NCBI GenBank assembly: GCA_017388605.1
Contig: JAFPIE010000088.1
Location: 1-7,311 of the forward strand
DNA length: 7,311 nt
Direction of reading: 5' to 3'
Source: Acholeplasmatales bacterium
GTDB lineage: Bacteria; Bacillota_I; Bacilli_A; Acholeplasmatales; Anaeroplasmataceae
The notes beneath the pieces are model-generated. The model was given only the letters and a program-made list of their open reading frames with translations. It did not search any database and was not told the origin of the DNA. This document shows positions 1 through 5,687 of the stretch, one piece after another (position 1 is the first letter of the stretch; each line of letters begins with the position of its first letter). Made by a program: the position numbers and the translations under genes.

Positions 1-690
1 AAGGGTACAGATTTAATTAAAGTATATGATAATGGTGAGCTTAAGGTAAAGGCTATAAAGGGCATGTCCTTTACGATTAATAAGGGTGAATTGGTTGTTA
101 TTTTAGGCCAATCAGGTGCAGGAAAATCTACACTTTTAAATCTTCTTGGTGGAATGGATACCGTAACGGAAGGAGAATTGCTTGTCGATGGAGTCGATAT
201 TGCAAAATATAGCAAAAAGGAATTAATCGATTATAGAAGGCTTAAAGTTGGCTTTGTATTTCAGTTCTATAATTTAATGCCTAATTTAACAGCAAAGGAG
301 AATGTAGAGCTTGCCTGTGAATTAAAGAAGGATGCTCTTGATCCTAAAACTGTATTAGAGTCTGTTGGACTTAAGGGTAAAATAGATAATTTCCCAGCTC
401 AGCTATCTGGTGGAGAGCAGCAAAGAGTATCTATCGCTAGAGCGATAGCGAAGAATGCAGAAATCATTTTATGTGATGAGCCTACAGGCGCATTAGATTA
501 TGAAACAGGAAAAGAGATTTTAGCTTTACTTGCTAAGCAAGCAAGAGAGGATAAAAAAACAGTGATTATTGTTACACATAATTCAGCCTTATCACAAATG
601 GCGGATCATTTAATTAGAGTAAAAAACGGATTAATTGCTGAAGATTCCTATAATGAGAATCCTATGGATATAAGGGATATCGAATGGTAA
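1..690 (+). CDS. ABC transporter ATP-binding protein, MacB/LolD type (5' end cut off by window)
   Basis: Cytoplasmic ATPase that powers the FtsX-type permease encoded next to it. The reading frame is open from base 1; residues before the first ATG (position 64) already fit the family's N-terminus (a KVYDNGE strand followed by VKAIKG), so that ATG is internal and the true start lies just left of the window. Of 229 visible residues (family usually about 220-235), Walker A GQSGAGKST is at 36-44, the Q-loop glutamine (VFQFYNLMP) at 88, the signature LSGGEQQR at 135-142, Walker B ILCDEP at 156-161 with catalytic Glu160, the D-loop ALD at 164-166 and the switch His at 193. All ATPase motifs are intact. 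The LLGGMD sequence after Walker A and the NLTAKENV segment after the Q-loop are typical of the MacB/LolD/BceA branch rather than importers. Its stop overlaps the permease start by 7 bases, so the two are translationally coupled. The transported substrate cannot be told from sequence. Confidence 0.95.
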   Translation, partial: KGTDLIKVYDNGELKVKAIKGMSFTINKGELVVILGQSGAGKSTLLNLLGGMDTVTEGELLVDGVDIAKYSKKELIDYRRLKVGFVFQFYNLMPNLTAKENVELACELKKDALDPKTVLESVGLKGKIDNFPAQLSGGEQQRVSIARAIAKNAEIILCDEPTGALDYETGKEILALLAKQAREDKKTVIIVTHNSALSQMADHLIRVKNGLIAEDSYNENPMDIRDIEW

Positions 691-2564
691 AGAATAAAAC
701 CTTTTTAAAGACAGTATTTATAACAATTAAAAGTAAGTTTGTCCGTTACTTAGTAAATATTTTAATTGTTATGCTAGCTGTTGCTATTGCAGCAGCTTTA
801 GGAATGCTACCCTTTTCCTTTAAGGATAGCTATGTAAGAAATTTTACAAAATATATTACTCCTGATATCATCCTGAAATGTACGGATGAGAATGGATTCC
901 AAAAAGAGGATATAGATAAGGTTCAACAGGTGAATAATGTCGATTTAACCTATGAATTTTTCAGTATGGATTTAGAGAATAATGGTAGATATGATCGTCT
1001 ATATTTCTTAGATTTATATAAGAATAAGATTGCTAATCCAAAAATAGTTAGAGGTAGAATGCCTAAAAACTATAATGAAATTATTATCAATAAGAATGTA
1101 GATAATACATCGAATCATAAAATTGGTGATAAGGTTATATTTGAAAATTATCCATTTGATTTAAATCAAAAGAATAAGGAATTCACTGTAGTTGGTATTG
1201 TAGATAGTCCTCTATATTCTACAATGCATCCTGATCGAGCAATGATTAAGGATAGAAGTGTAGAAAAATATGTAGATTCTATTTATTATATAAGCCTAAA
1301 TACAGTGCCAGAGCTTATTTCAAAGAAATTACCAATGACCGATATTTATGTAACGATGAAGGAAAAGCATGAATTCATGACCGATGAATACCAAAGGGAA
1401 AGCCAAGCCTTCGCTAAAGATATCGCTCAAGCATTCAATGTATACCCTGGTGCGGTAGAAACTGATCAAAGGGTAATGGTATTAACCCTAAATGAAAATA
1501 CAAGCTATGCTTTATTCTATAATTACAATAAAAAGGTCAATATTATATCGATTATATTCCCTATTTTATTCATTATTGTATGTGGCTTAGTATTATATTT
1601 GATTACGACAAGATTAATTTCAGATGAGCGTCCCATTGTCGCATGTTATTATTCCTTAGGCGCATCCAAGAGGATGATTACGATTAAATATTTAATCTAT
1701 AGTGTATCCTCAACGATTATAGGAACTATAGGTGGTTATTTCTTAGGAATTAATTTAGTTCCTTTAGTATTCTATAATTCCTATAATGCCGTTTATGATA
1801 TGAATGGTGTCCCAGAGCAATTCTATTCCCCAATGGGTATGATTGTTGCTGCATTATTAGTGGTAGTTTCCTTTGTTATTACTATCCTTACAATTCATAT
1901 TGCATTAAAGGAGGAGCCTGCAAGCCTAATGCTTGCTAAAGCGCCAAAGGCAGGAAAGAAGATTTGGCTTGAAAAAATGAGCTTTTTATGGAATAAATTC
2001 TCCTTCTCTATTAAGAGTAGCTTAAGAAATGTGTTTAGAAATAAAAAGAATTTAATTCTAACGACCCTATCGGTTATAGGCTCAGTTGTTTTAGTATTTA
2101 TAGGCTTTGCCTTATATAATGCTGCAAGCAGTATGACGGATGTTCCTATGTATAAGAATCTTGCATCGAATATGGGTACATTATCGACTATAGTCGTCTT
2201 ATTTGGATTACTTATGAGTGTTTTAGTCATCTATGCTTTAGCATCTATGAATATAGATGAAAGAGTAAGAGAAATTGCTGTACTTAAGGTATTAGGATAT
2301 CATGATAATGAATCTGCCCTTTATGCTTGTAGAGAGCTATTCTTTATTACAGCCTTTGCTGCAGCCATTGGAATACCTATTGCCTTAGGTATTACAGCTT
2401 TGATATTTGATACATTAGAGTTTGCAAAAATAAACGCAATACATTGGTCTTCTTATGTATTATCCTATTTCATTGTATTATCCTCATCTATAATATCAAG
2501 CTTCATGCTATATCCTAAGATAAAGAAGATTGATTTTAATATTTCTTTAAAGAGTGTTGAATAA
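684..2564 (+). CDS. FtsX/MacB-family ABC transporter permease, 626 aa
   Basis: Membrane partner of the upstream ATPase. Hydrophobic segments are seen near residues 21-45, 285-308, 333-359, 384-407, 456-480, 499-522, 550-575 and 588-612, giving about eight TM helices. A soluble domain of roughly 240 residues (46-284) between TM1 and TM2 is the MacB-like extracytoplasmic domain. Two FtsX modules follow; each carries the characteristic coupling-helix segment on the cytoplasmic side: ERPIVACYYSLGASKR (315-330) and DERVREIAVLKVLGYH (525-540). The second half begins with the family's KSSLRNVFRNKKNL segment (444-457). Only short loops separate TM5 and TM6, so there is just one large outside domain. 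The ATG at 684 is preceded by AAGGGA at 672-677. Such systems export peptides, lipids or antimicrobials, or act as mechanotransducers; which applies here is unknown. No sensor kinase or regulator is visible beside it. No terminator follows the stop, so some read-through into ldh is possible. Confidence 0.93.
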   Translation: MVKNKTFLKTVFITIKSKFVRYLVNILIVMLAVAIAAALGMLPFSFKDSYVRNFTKYITPDIILKCTDENGFQKEDIDKVQQVNNVDLTYEFFSMDLENNGRYDRLYFLDLYKNKIANPKIVRGRMPKNYNEIIINKNVDNTSNHKIGDKVIFENYPFDLNQKNKEFTVVGIVDSPLYSTMHPDRAMIKDRSVEKYVDSIYYISLNTVPELISKKLPMTDIYVTMKEKHEFMTDEYQRESQAFAKDIAQAFNVYPGAVETDQRVMVLTLNENTSYALFYNYNKKVNIISIIFPILFIIVCGLVLYLITTRLISDERPIVACYYSLGASKRMITIKYLIYSVSSTIIGTIGGYFLGINLVPLVFYNSYNAVYDMNGVPEQFYSPMGMIVAALLVVVSFVITILTIHIALKEEPASLMLAKAPKAGKKIWLEKMSFLWNKFSFSIKSSLRNVFRNKKNLILTTLSVIGSVVLVFIGFALYNAASSMTDVPMYKNLASNMGTLSTIVVLFGLLMSVLVIYALASMNIDERVREIAVLKVLGYHDNESALYACRELFFITAFAAAIGIPIALGITALIFDTLEFAKINAIHWSSYVLSYFIVLSSSIISSFMLYPKIKKIDFNISLKSVE

Positions 2565-2590
2565 TACATATAGAAGAAGTTCTAAATTCT

Positions 2591-2599
2591 TGTTATAAT
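2591..2599 (+). promoter_or_regulatory. Extended -10 promoter of ldh
   Basis: TGTTATAAT at 2591-2599 is a perfect TGn extended -10 with a consensus TATAAT at 2594-2599. The -35 position 17 bp upstream (TAGAAG, 2571-2576) is poor, as is common for extended -10 promoters. The predicted transcription start near 2606 gives a leader of about 18 nt to the ATG at 2624. Confidence 0.72.
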
Positions 2600-2610
2600 G
2601 AATATAAGAT

Positions 2611-2615
2611 AGGGG
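2611..2615 (+). promoter_or_regulatory. Ribosome binding site of ldh (decides the start codon)
   Basis: AGGGG at 2611-2615 lies 8 bases before the ATG at 2624. A GTG three codons earlier (2615-2617) is in frame but overlaps this Shine-Dalgarno sequence and so cannot use it; the ATG is preferred. Confidence 0.7.
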
Positions 2616-2623
2616 TGGATAAA

Positions 2624-3568
2624 ATGATTCATGATAGAAAGGTTGCCATTATTGGTGCTGGCTTTGTAGGCTCGTCCTCTGCATTTGCATTAATGCAAAA
2701 GGGCATATTTAATGAGCTTGTTTTAATTGATGCAAATAAGGCTAGGGCAGAAGGAGAGGCTATGGATATATCCCATGGTCTTGCATATTCAAATTCTATG
2801 AGAATATATGCAGGAGAATATGAGGATATAAGTGATGCTAAAATTATAATTATCACTGCAGGTGCTGCACAAAAGGTTGGAGAAACAAGATTAGATTTAA
2901 TTAAAAAGAATAGTAAAATAATGACTTCTATTGTGAATGAAATCGTAAGAGTAAAGGCAGAAGGCTTACTTTTAATTGTTGCGAACCCAGTTGATGTTTT
3001 AACGCAGGTTGCACTTAAGGTTTCTGGCTTTGGCAAGGAGAGAGTCTTTGGCTCAGGTACTGTCCTTGATACAGCGAGATTAAAATATTTACTAAGCGAA
3101 AAGCTAAGAGTAGATACAAGAAATGTTCATGCCGTTATTATGGGTGAGCACGGAGATAGTGAATTTGTTGCTTGGAGCTTTGCCAATGTATCAGGTATGC
3201 CAATTAAGAAATTCTTATGTCTAAGAGGCTATAAGGATATGGAGCAATTAAAGGAAGAAATTCACGTTGAGGTTAGAGATTCTGCCTATAAGATTATAGA
3301 AAGAAAGGGCGCAACCTATTATGGTATTGCCCTATCTGTCACAAGAATTTGTGAATGTATTGTAAAAAATCAGCATTCTATGCTTCCAATTTCAACCCTA
3401 CTTGAGGGTGAATATGGAGTAACGAATGTTGCCTTATCTGTGCCTGCAATTTTAGGTAGTGATGGAGTAGAAGCAGTACTTGAGCTTCCATTATCTAGTA
3501 ACGAAATTTTAGAGCTTCATCATTCTGCCGATACACTTGAGGCTACATATAACGAATTAGGATTATAA
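2624..3568 (+). CDS. ldh: L-lactate dehydrogenase (NAD-dependent), 314 aa
   Basis: Reduces pyruvate to L-lactate with NADH in the cytoplasm, regenerating NAD+ at the end of glycolysis. The length is normal for bacterial LDH. Seen from the ATG: Rossmann loop GAGFVG at 11-16, NAD-ribose Asp36 (LVLIDANK), the mobile active-site loop with Gln83 and Arg89 (QKVGETRLDL), Asn121 (VANPVDV), the Asp149/Arg152 pair in LDTAR, catalytic His176 in GEHGDS and Thr231 in KGATYYG. Gln83 corresponds to Gln102 of the classical numbering, which selects pyruvate; malate dehydrogenases have Arg there, so this is LDH rather than MDH. At the fructose-1,6-bisphosphate allosteric site, His169 (classical His188) is present but classical Arg173 is Lys154, so FBP activation is uncertain. 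The start at 2624 is chosen over an in-frame GTG at 2615 that overlaps the ribosome binding site. It has its own promoter and terminator and appears monocistronic. Confidence 0.96.
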   Translation: MIHDRKVAIIGAGFVGSSSAFALMQKGIFNELVLIDANKARAEGEAMDISHGLAYSNSMRIYAGEYEDISDAKIIIITAGAAQKVGETRLDLIKKNSKIMTSIVNEIVRVKAEGLLLIVANPVDVLTQVALKVSGFGKERVFGSGTVLDTARLKYLLSEKLRVDTRNVHAVIMGEHGDSEFVAWSFANVSGMPIKKFLCLRGYKDMEQLKEEIHVEVRDSAYKIIERKGATYYGIALSVTRICECIVKNQHSMLPISTLLEGEYGVTNVALSVPAILGSDGVEAVLELPLSSNEILELHHSADTLEATYNELGL

Positions 3569-3570
3569 CA

Positions 3571-3599
3571 AAAAGCCCTGTTCATCAGGGCTTTTCTTA
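3571..3599. terminator. Bidirectional intrinsic terminator between ldh and the zinc-ribbon gene
   Basis: A perfect 10-bp stem, AAAAGCCCTG (3571-3580) with CAGGGCTTTT (3586-3595), closes a 5-base TTCAT loop. It continues into TTTTCTT on the plus strand; read from the minus strand the tail is TTTTTGTTAT. It therefore stops ldh transcription and also that of the converging gene ending at 3603. Confidence 0.9.
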
Positions 3600-3602
3600 T
3601 GA

Positions 3603-4484
3603 CTAGAATTCAGGTGCTTTATTTTCATCTATGGTATTTATAACCTTCATCATCTTATCATAGATATCTAATCCAGCATCCTTATATCCTTCGATTAATG
3701 TTTTTGCATAATCTAAGGCTTGATATCTTAATTCCTCAAGCTTAGCGATTGCCATATATCTTACATAATCCTTAAATAAATCGAAATCTCTTGGATCTTC
3801 AATAGTATCTGCATATTTCTTTTTTGTTTTTAAGGATAATAAATAATTATCGATTTTTGTTTGAAGCAATTTGAACGCTTCCGCTTCAATAGGATATCTC
3901 TTTTTATAATTCTCAGTAATATCAATTTTCCATTTTTTAATATTCTCTGTTTCAATCGTAGTTAAGTATCCATTGAAATAGAATGGATATGGATCTACCT
4001 CAATTTTAAGTAAATCCTCCTTCATACCGATTCTTCGGTCTACCCATTTACCAAATTTATCCTGTCTATAATTATAGTAGCTTCTATAGAATCCAGAATA
4101 TTTATCATCGAATTTCAATAATTGACTACCCGATAGCTCATCTCTTTTTGCAATAAGAGATTTTACTTCATCCTCAACAATATCTAAAATTAATGTGTAC
4201 CAATAGATAACCTTCGCATGTATTTTATCTCGAATGCTATCCATAAAATCATCATAGAGTAACCATTTTTCTTTTCTTAGGTCCTCATCAATAAAAAGCT
4301 GTTTAGCACCAAACCAGAAGGTTTCTACATGATTACATTCCTTGCAGACAAATTTTTTAAATCCCTCTGCATAGGTATCCTTAGGATCTATAAGGTAGTA
4401 GTGATCTCCACTATGACCATATTCCCTTAAGGAGCCAACTGTACCGCATGAGCTACATCTTAATGTCTTAATCACATCATCCAT
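3603..4484 (-). CDS. Hypothetical protein with N-terminal four-Cys zinc-ribbon-like motif, 293 aa
   Basis: I do not recognise this family. The N-terminus has CSSC (Cys10, Cys13) and, about 34 residues later, CKEC (Cys47, Cys50), a spacing suited to a zinc ribbon; the rest has no further CxxC. The remaining roughly 240 residues are highly charged, rich in Lys, Asp and Tyr, look mainly helical, and contain no signal peptide, TM segment or catalytic motif I can name. It is probably cytoplasmic. The start is the ATG at 4484-4482: GGTGA (4497-4493 on the minus strand) is 8 bases before it. An in-frame GTG at 4496-4494, which would add four residues, overlaps that site and lies only about 10 bases from the predicted transcription start. 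The gene stands alone, divergent from the GNAT gene and convergent with ldh. Zinc ribbons often bind nucleic acid or protein, but no function can be assigned here. Confidence 0.85.
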   Translation of the reverse strand: MDDVIKTLRCSSCGTVGSLREYGHSGDHYYLIDPKDTYAEGFKKFVCKECNHVETFWFGAKQLFIDEDLRKEKWLLYDDFMDSIRDKIHAKVIYWYTLILDIVEDEVKSLIAKRDELSGSQLLKFDDKYSGFYRSYYNYRQDKFGKWVDRRIGMKEDLLKIEVDPYPFYFNGYLTTIETENIKKWKIDITENYKKRYPIEAEAFKLLQTKIDNYLLSLKTKKKYADTIEDPRDFDLFKDYVRYMAIAKLEELRYQALDYAKTLIEGYKDAGLDIYDKMMKVINTIDENKAPEF

Positions 4485-4492
4485 ATTCAATT

Positions 4493-4497
4493 TCACC
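4493..4497 (-). promoter_or_regulatory. Ribosome binding site of the zinc-ribbon gene
   Basis: On the minus strand GGTGA (4497-4493) precedes the ATG at 4484 by 8 bases. A better-looking AAGGA slightly upstream is only 2 bases from the alternative GTG at 4496 and about 14 from the ATG, so neither start is ideally placed for it. Confidence 0.5.
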
Positions 4498-4512
4498 GTC
4501 CTTGCTACTTAT

Positions 4513-4541
4513 ATTTTAGCATGAATTTCTAATGAATTCAA
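4513..4541 (-). promoter_or_regulatory. Promoter of the zinc-ribbon gene
   Basis: Read on the minus strand: -35 TTGAAT (4541-4536), a 17-bp spacer, then TAAAAT (4518-4513) preceded by TG at 4521-4520, giving an extended -10 TGCTAAAAT. The start site would fall near 4506, leaving about 22 nt to the ATG. Part of the spacer and the -35 is covered by two ATGAATT direct repeats (plus-strand 4521-4527 and 4532-4538), 11 bp apart. Confidence 0.7.
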
Positions 4542-4567
4542 TTATACCCAAAGGATAGAGAATAGTA

Positions 4568-4573
4568 TATAAT
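4568..4573 (+). promoter_or_regulatory. -10 element of the GNAT gene promoter
   Basis: A consensus TATAAT lies at 4568-4573, 22 bases before the ATG at 4596. The -35 position at 17 bp spacing (TACCCA, 4545-4550) matches poorly and there is no TG extension, so the promoter may be weak or need an activator. It nearly abuts the -35 of the divergent zinc-ribbon promoter at 4536-4541, so a regulator bound here could affect both genes. Confidence 0.5.
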
Positions 4574-4595
4574 ATATAAAAAGAAGAGGTTTATT

Positions 4596-5042
4596 ATGGA
4601 AATAAAGGAAATCGAATTGACAAAGGATAGAATAGAAGAATTAATAAAGTTATCTATCGATTGGGAAAATGAAAATATAACATCCACCTATATGAAAAAT
4701 GAATATGAGGATTTTAAGGATTATAGAGTAATCGCATGCTTAGAGGATGATAAAATTATTGGCTATGCCTTTATTCATTCCTTAATACAGGATAAGGATG
4801 TCCATGTAATGGAAAAGAATTCAAAATATATGTATGTAGAAGAATTATATGTAAAAAGAGAATATAGATCTAAGGGATTAGGTAAATTATTAATGGATTA
4901 TGTTATCGATTTATCGAAGAATGAAGGTCTAGATTATGTATATTTAGTGACTCCAACAAAGAATTATAAAGCTATTTTACATTTCTATATTGATGAAATC
5001 GGTATGGATTTCTATCATGCTGCATTATATAAAAAACTATAA
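4596..5042 (+). CDS. GNAT-family N-acetyltransferase, 148 aa
   Basis: Cytoplasmic enzyme expected to transfer an acetyl group from acetyl-CoA to an amine; the acceptor is unknown. The whole chain is one GNAT domain of typical single-domain length. The strand pair RVIACLEDDKIIGYAFI (44-60) is the usual beta2-beta3 hairpin. VEELYVKREYRSKGLGKLL (81-99) is beta4 plus the acetyl-CoA pyrophosphate loop, with the Q/RxxGxG/A signature as RSKGLG at 91-96. The C-terminal part has DYVYLVTP (113-120) followed by an AILHFY helix (126-131) and a final strand, the arrangement that carries the active-site Asn/Tyr in many members. AGAGG at 4585-4589 is 6 bases from the ATG. It is divergent from the zinc-ribbon gene and closed by its own terminator, so the context gives no clue to the substrate. 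Confidence 0.88.
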   Translation: MEIKEIELTKDRIEELIKLSIDWENENITSTYMKNEYEDFKDYRVIACLEDDKIIGYAFIHSLIQDKDVHVMEKNSKYMYVEELYVKREYRSKGLGKLLMDYVIDLSKNEGLDYVYLVTPTKNYKAILHFYIDEIGMDFYHAALYKKL

Positions 5043-5068
5043 GGGACTTGTCCCTTATTTTATTTTTC
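5039..5068 (+). terminator. Intrinsic terminator of the GNAT gene
   Basis: An 8-bp perfect stem, ATAAGGGA (5039-5046) with TCCCTTAT (5051-5058), has a CTTG tetraloop and is followed by TTTATTTTT. The GNAT stop codon TAA (5040-5042) is inside the left arm, so the terminator starts within the gene. Confidence 0.85.
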
Positions 5069-5091
5069 AAACATTTTTTATATTTTTTGTA

Positions 5092-5120
5092 TTGACAACT
5101 TTATAAATATTGCATACAAT
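5092..5120 (+). promoter_or_regulatory. Strong sigma-A-type promoter of the peroxidase gene
   Basis: The -35 TTGACA (5092-5097) is perfect consensus, the spacer is 17 bp, and the -10 is TACAAT (5115-5120, 5 of 6). Upstream A/T tracts at about 5069-5091 resemble an UP element. The predicted start near 5127 gives a leader of about 25 nt to the ATG at 5152. This is the best-matching promoter in the window. Confidence 0.82.
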
Positions 5121-5135
5121 ATAATTGCGAACAAC
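5107..5135 (+). promoter_or_regulatory. Operator-like nested dyads over the peroxidase -10 and start site
   Basis: ATATTG-CATA-CAATAT (5107-5122) is a perfect 16-base dyad covering the -10. Overlapping it, TACAATATAATTGCG (5115-5129) contains the inverted repeat CAAT-ATA-ATTG. In addition, ATTGCATACAAT (5109-5120) recurs 15 bp later as ATTGCGAACAAC (5124-5135). Placement over the -10 and start site suits a repressor. The 5115-5129 stretch resembles the OhrR-type operator (TACAATT-A-AATTGTA, recalled from Bacillus), which would fit a peroxidase gene; this is inference. Confidence 0.42.
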
Positions 5136-5139
5136 AGAA

Positions 5140-5144
5140 AGAGG
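5140..5144 (+). promoter_or_regulatory. Ribosome binding site of the peroxidase gene (decides the start codon)
   Basis: AGAGG at 5140-5144 is 7 bases before the ATG at 5152. An in-frame TTG at 5125 lies at the predicted transcription start and cannot be the initiator. Confidence 0.75.
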
Positions 5145-5151
5145 AAAGAAT

Positions 5152-5625
5152 ATGACAATATATGATATTAAAGTGGTAGATAATAAGGGTAATGAAAAGA
5201 CCTTAGAGGAGTATAAGGGTAAGGTATTATTAATTGTAAATACCGCAACTAAGTGTGGCTTTACTCCACAGTATAAGGGCTTAGAGGAATTATATTTAAA
5301 ATATAAGGAAGAGGGCTTAGTTATTTTAGATTTCCCTTGTAACCAATTTGCACACCAAGCACCAGGGTCTGATGAAGAAATTAATACCTTCTGTGAGATG
5401 AGATATAAAACAACCTTCCCAAGATTTAAGAAGATTGATGTCAATGGTGAAAATGAGCATGAGCTATATCATTATTTAAAGAATTTTAACAATGGAAAAT
5501 TCAAAGGAAATATTAAATGGAATTTCTCTAAATTCTTAGTGGATAGAGAAGGTAATGTAGTAGATCGCTTTGGTTCTTTAAAATCACCTGCAAAAATTGA
5601 TCAAGAGATTAAGAAATTATTATAA
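5152..5625 (+). CDS. gpx: Cysteine-type glutathione/thioredoxin peroxidase, 157 aa
   Basis: Reduces hydrogen peroxide and organic hydroperoxides in the cytoplasm. It has a thioredoxin fold of normal length for bacterial GPx. Seen from the ATG: NTATKCGFT places the peroxidatic residue at Cys35 (selenocysteine in some animal enzymes, Cys here, codon TGT, with no in-frame TGA). LDFPCNQF gives Gln65, and KWNFSKFLVD gives Trp123 and Asn124, completing the Cys-Gln-Trp-Asn catalytic tetrad. Cys63 and Cys81 are also present; Cys81 in the NTFCEMRY segment matches the resolving cysteine of thioredoxin-dependent members such as yeast Gpx3 (Cys36, Cys64, Cys82). It therefore more likely uses thioredoxin than glutathione. 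A strong promoter with operator-like dyads precedes it, suggesting stress-inducible expression. No terminator is evident downstream, so the next gene, 62 bases on, may be co-transcribed. Confidence 0.94.
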   Translation: MTIYDIKVVDNKGNEKTLEEYKGKVLLIVNTATKCGFTPQYKGLEELYLKYKEEGLVILDFPCNQFAHQAPGSDEEINTFCEMRYKTTFPRFKKIDVNGENEHELYHYLKNFNNGKFKGNIKWNFSKFLVDREGNVVDRFGSLKSPAKIDQEIKKLL

Positions 5626-5642
5626 GATAATAAAATTATATA

Positions 5643-5671
5643 TTGTAAAGTATAACAAATTGTAGTATTTT
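5643..5671 (+). promoter_or_regulatory. Possible weak promoter for the YgjV-like gene
   Basis: TTGTAA (5643-5648) and TATTTT (5666-5671) are separated by 17 bp, within the 62-base gap after gpx. Both elements match consensus only partly, and in DNA this AT-rich such pairs arise by chance. Transcription from gpx is an equally good explanation. Confidence 0.25.
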
Positions 5672-5687
5672 TATTCCTGGTGATATT

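Noticed and set aside
1895..2230. Minus-strand open frame of 111 codons inside the permease gene
   Set aside because: It lies wholly within a strongly supported membrane-protein gene, has no recognisable motif, and mirrors the hydrophobic codons of the other strand.
2573..2592. Weak AAGAA/TTCTT inverted repeat after the ABC permease as a terminator
   Set aside because: The stem is only about 5 AT-rich base pairs and no U-tract follows; it also runs into the ldh promoter.
2629..3036. Minus-strand open frame of 135 codons inside ldh
   Set aside because: It is antisense to conserved LDH sequence, with no ribosome binding site or domain of its own.
5125..5151. Upstream TTG start adding nine residues to the peroxidase
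   Set aside because: The TTG sits at the predicted transcription start and has no ribosome binding site; the ATG at 5152 has AGAGG at 7 bases.
5227..5280. Possible selenoprotein at the peroxidase active site
   Set aside because: The active-site codon is TGT (Cys), with no in-frame TGA and no need for a SECIS element.
5067..5444. Minus-strand open frame of 125 codons across the gpx promoter and gene
   Set aside because: It runs antisense through a near-consensus promoter and the conserved GPx active site, and has no family features.
5626..5687. TTGT...ACAA inverted repeat after gpx as a terminator or regulatory site
   Set aside because: The arms are 4 bp in very AT-rich DNA with no GC pairs to speak of and no adjacent U-tail.
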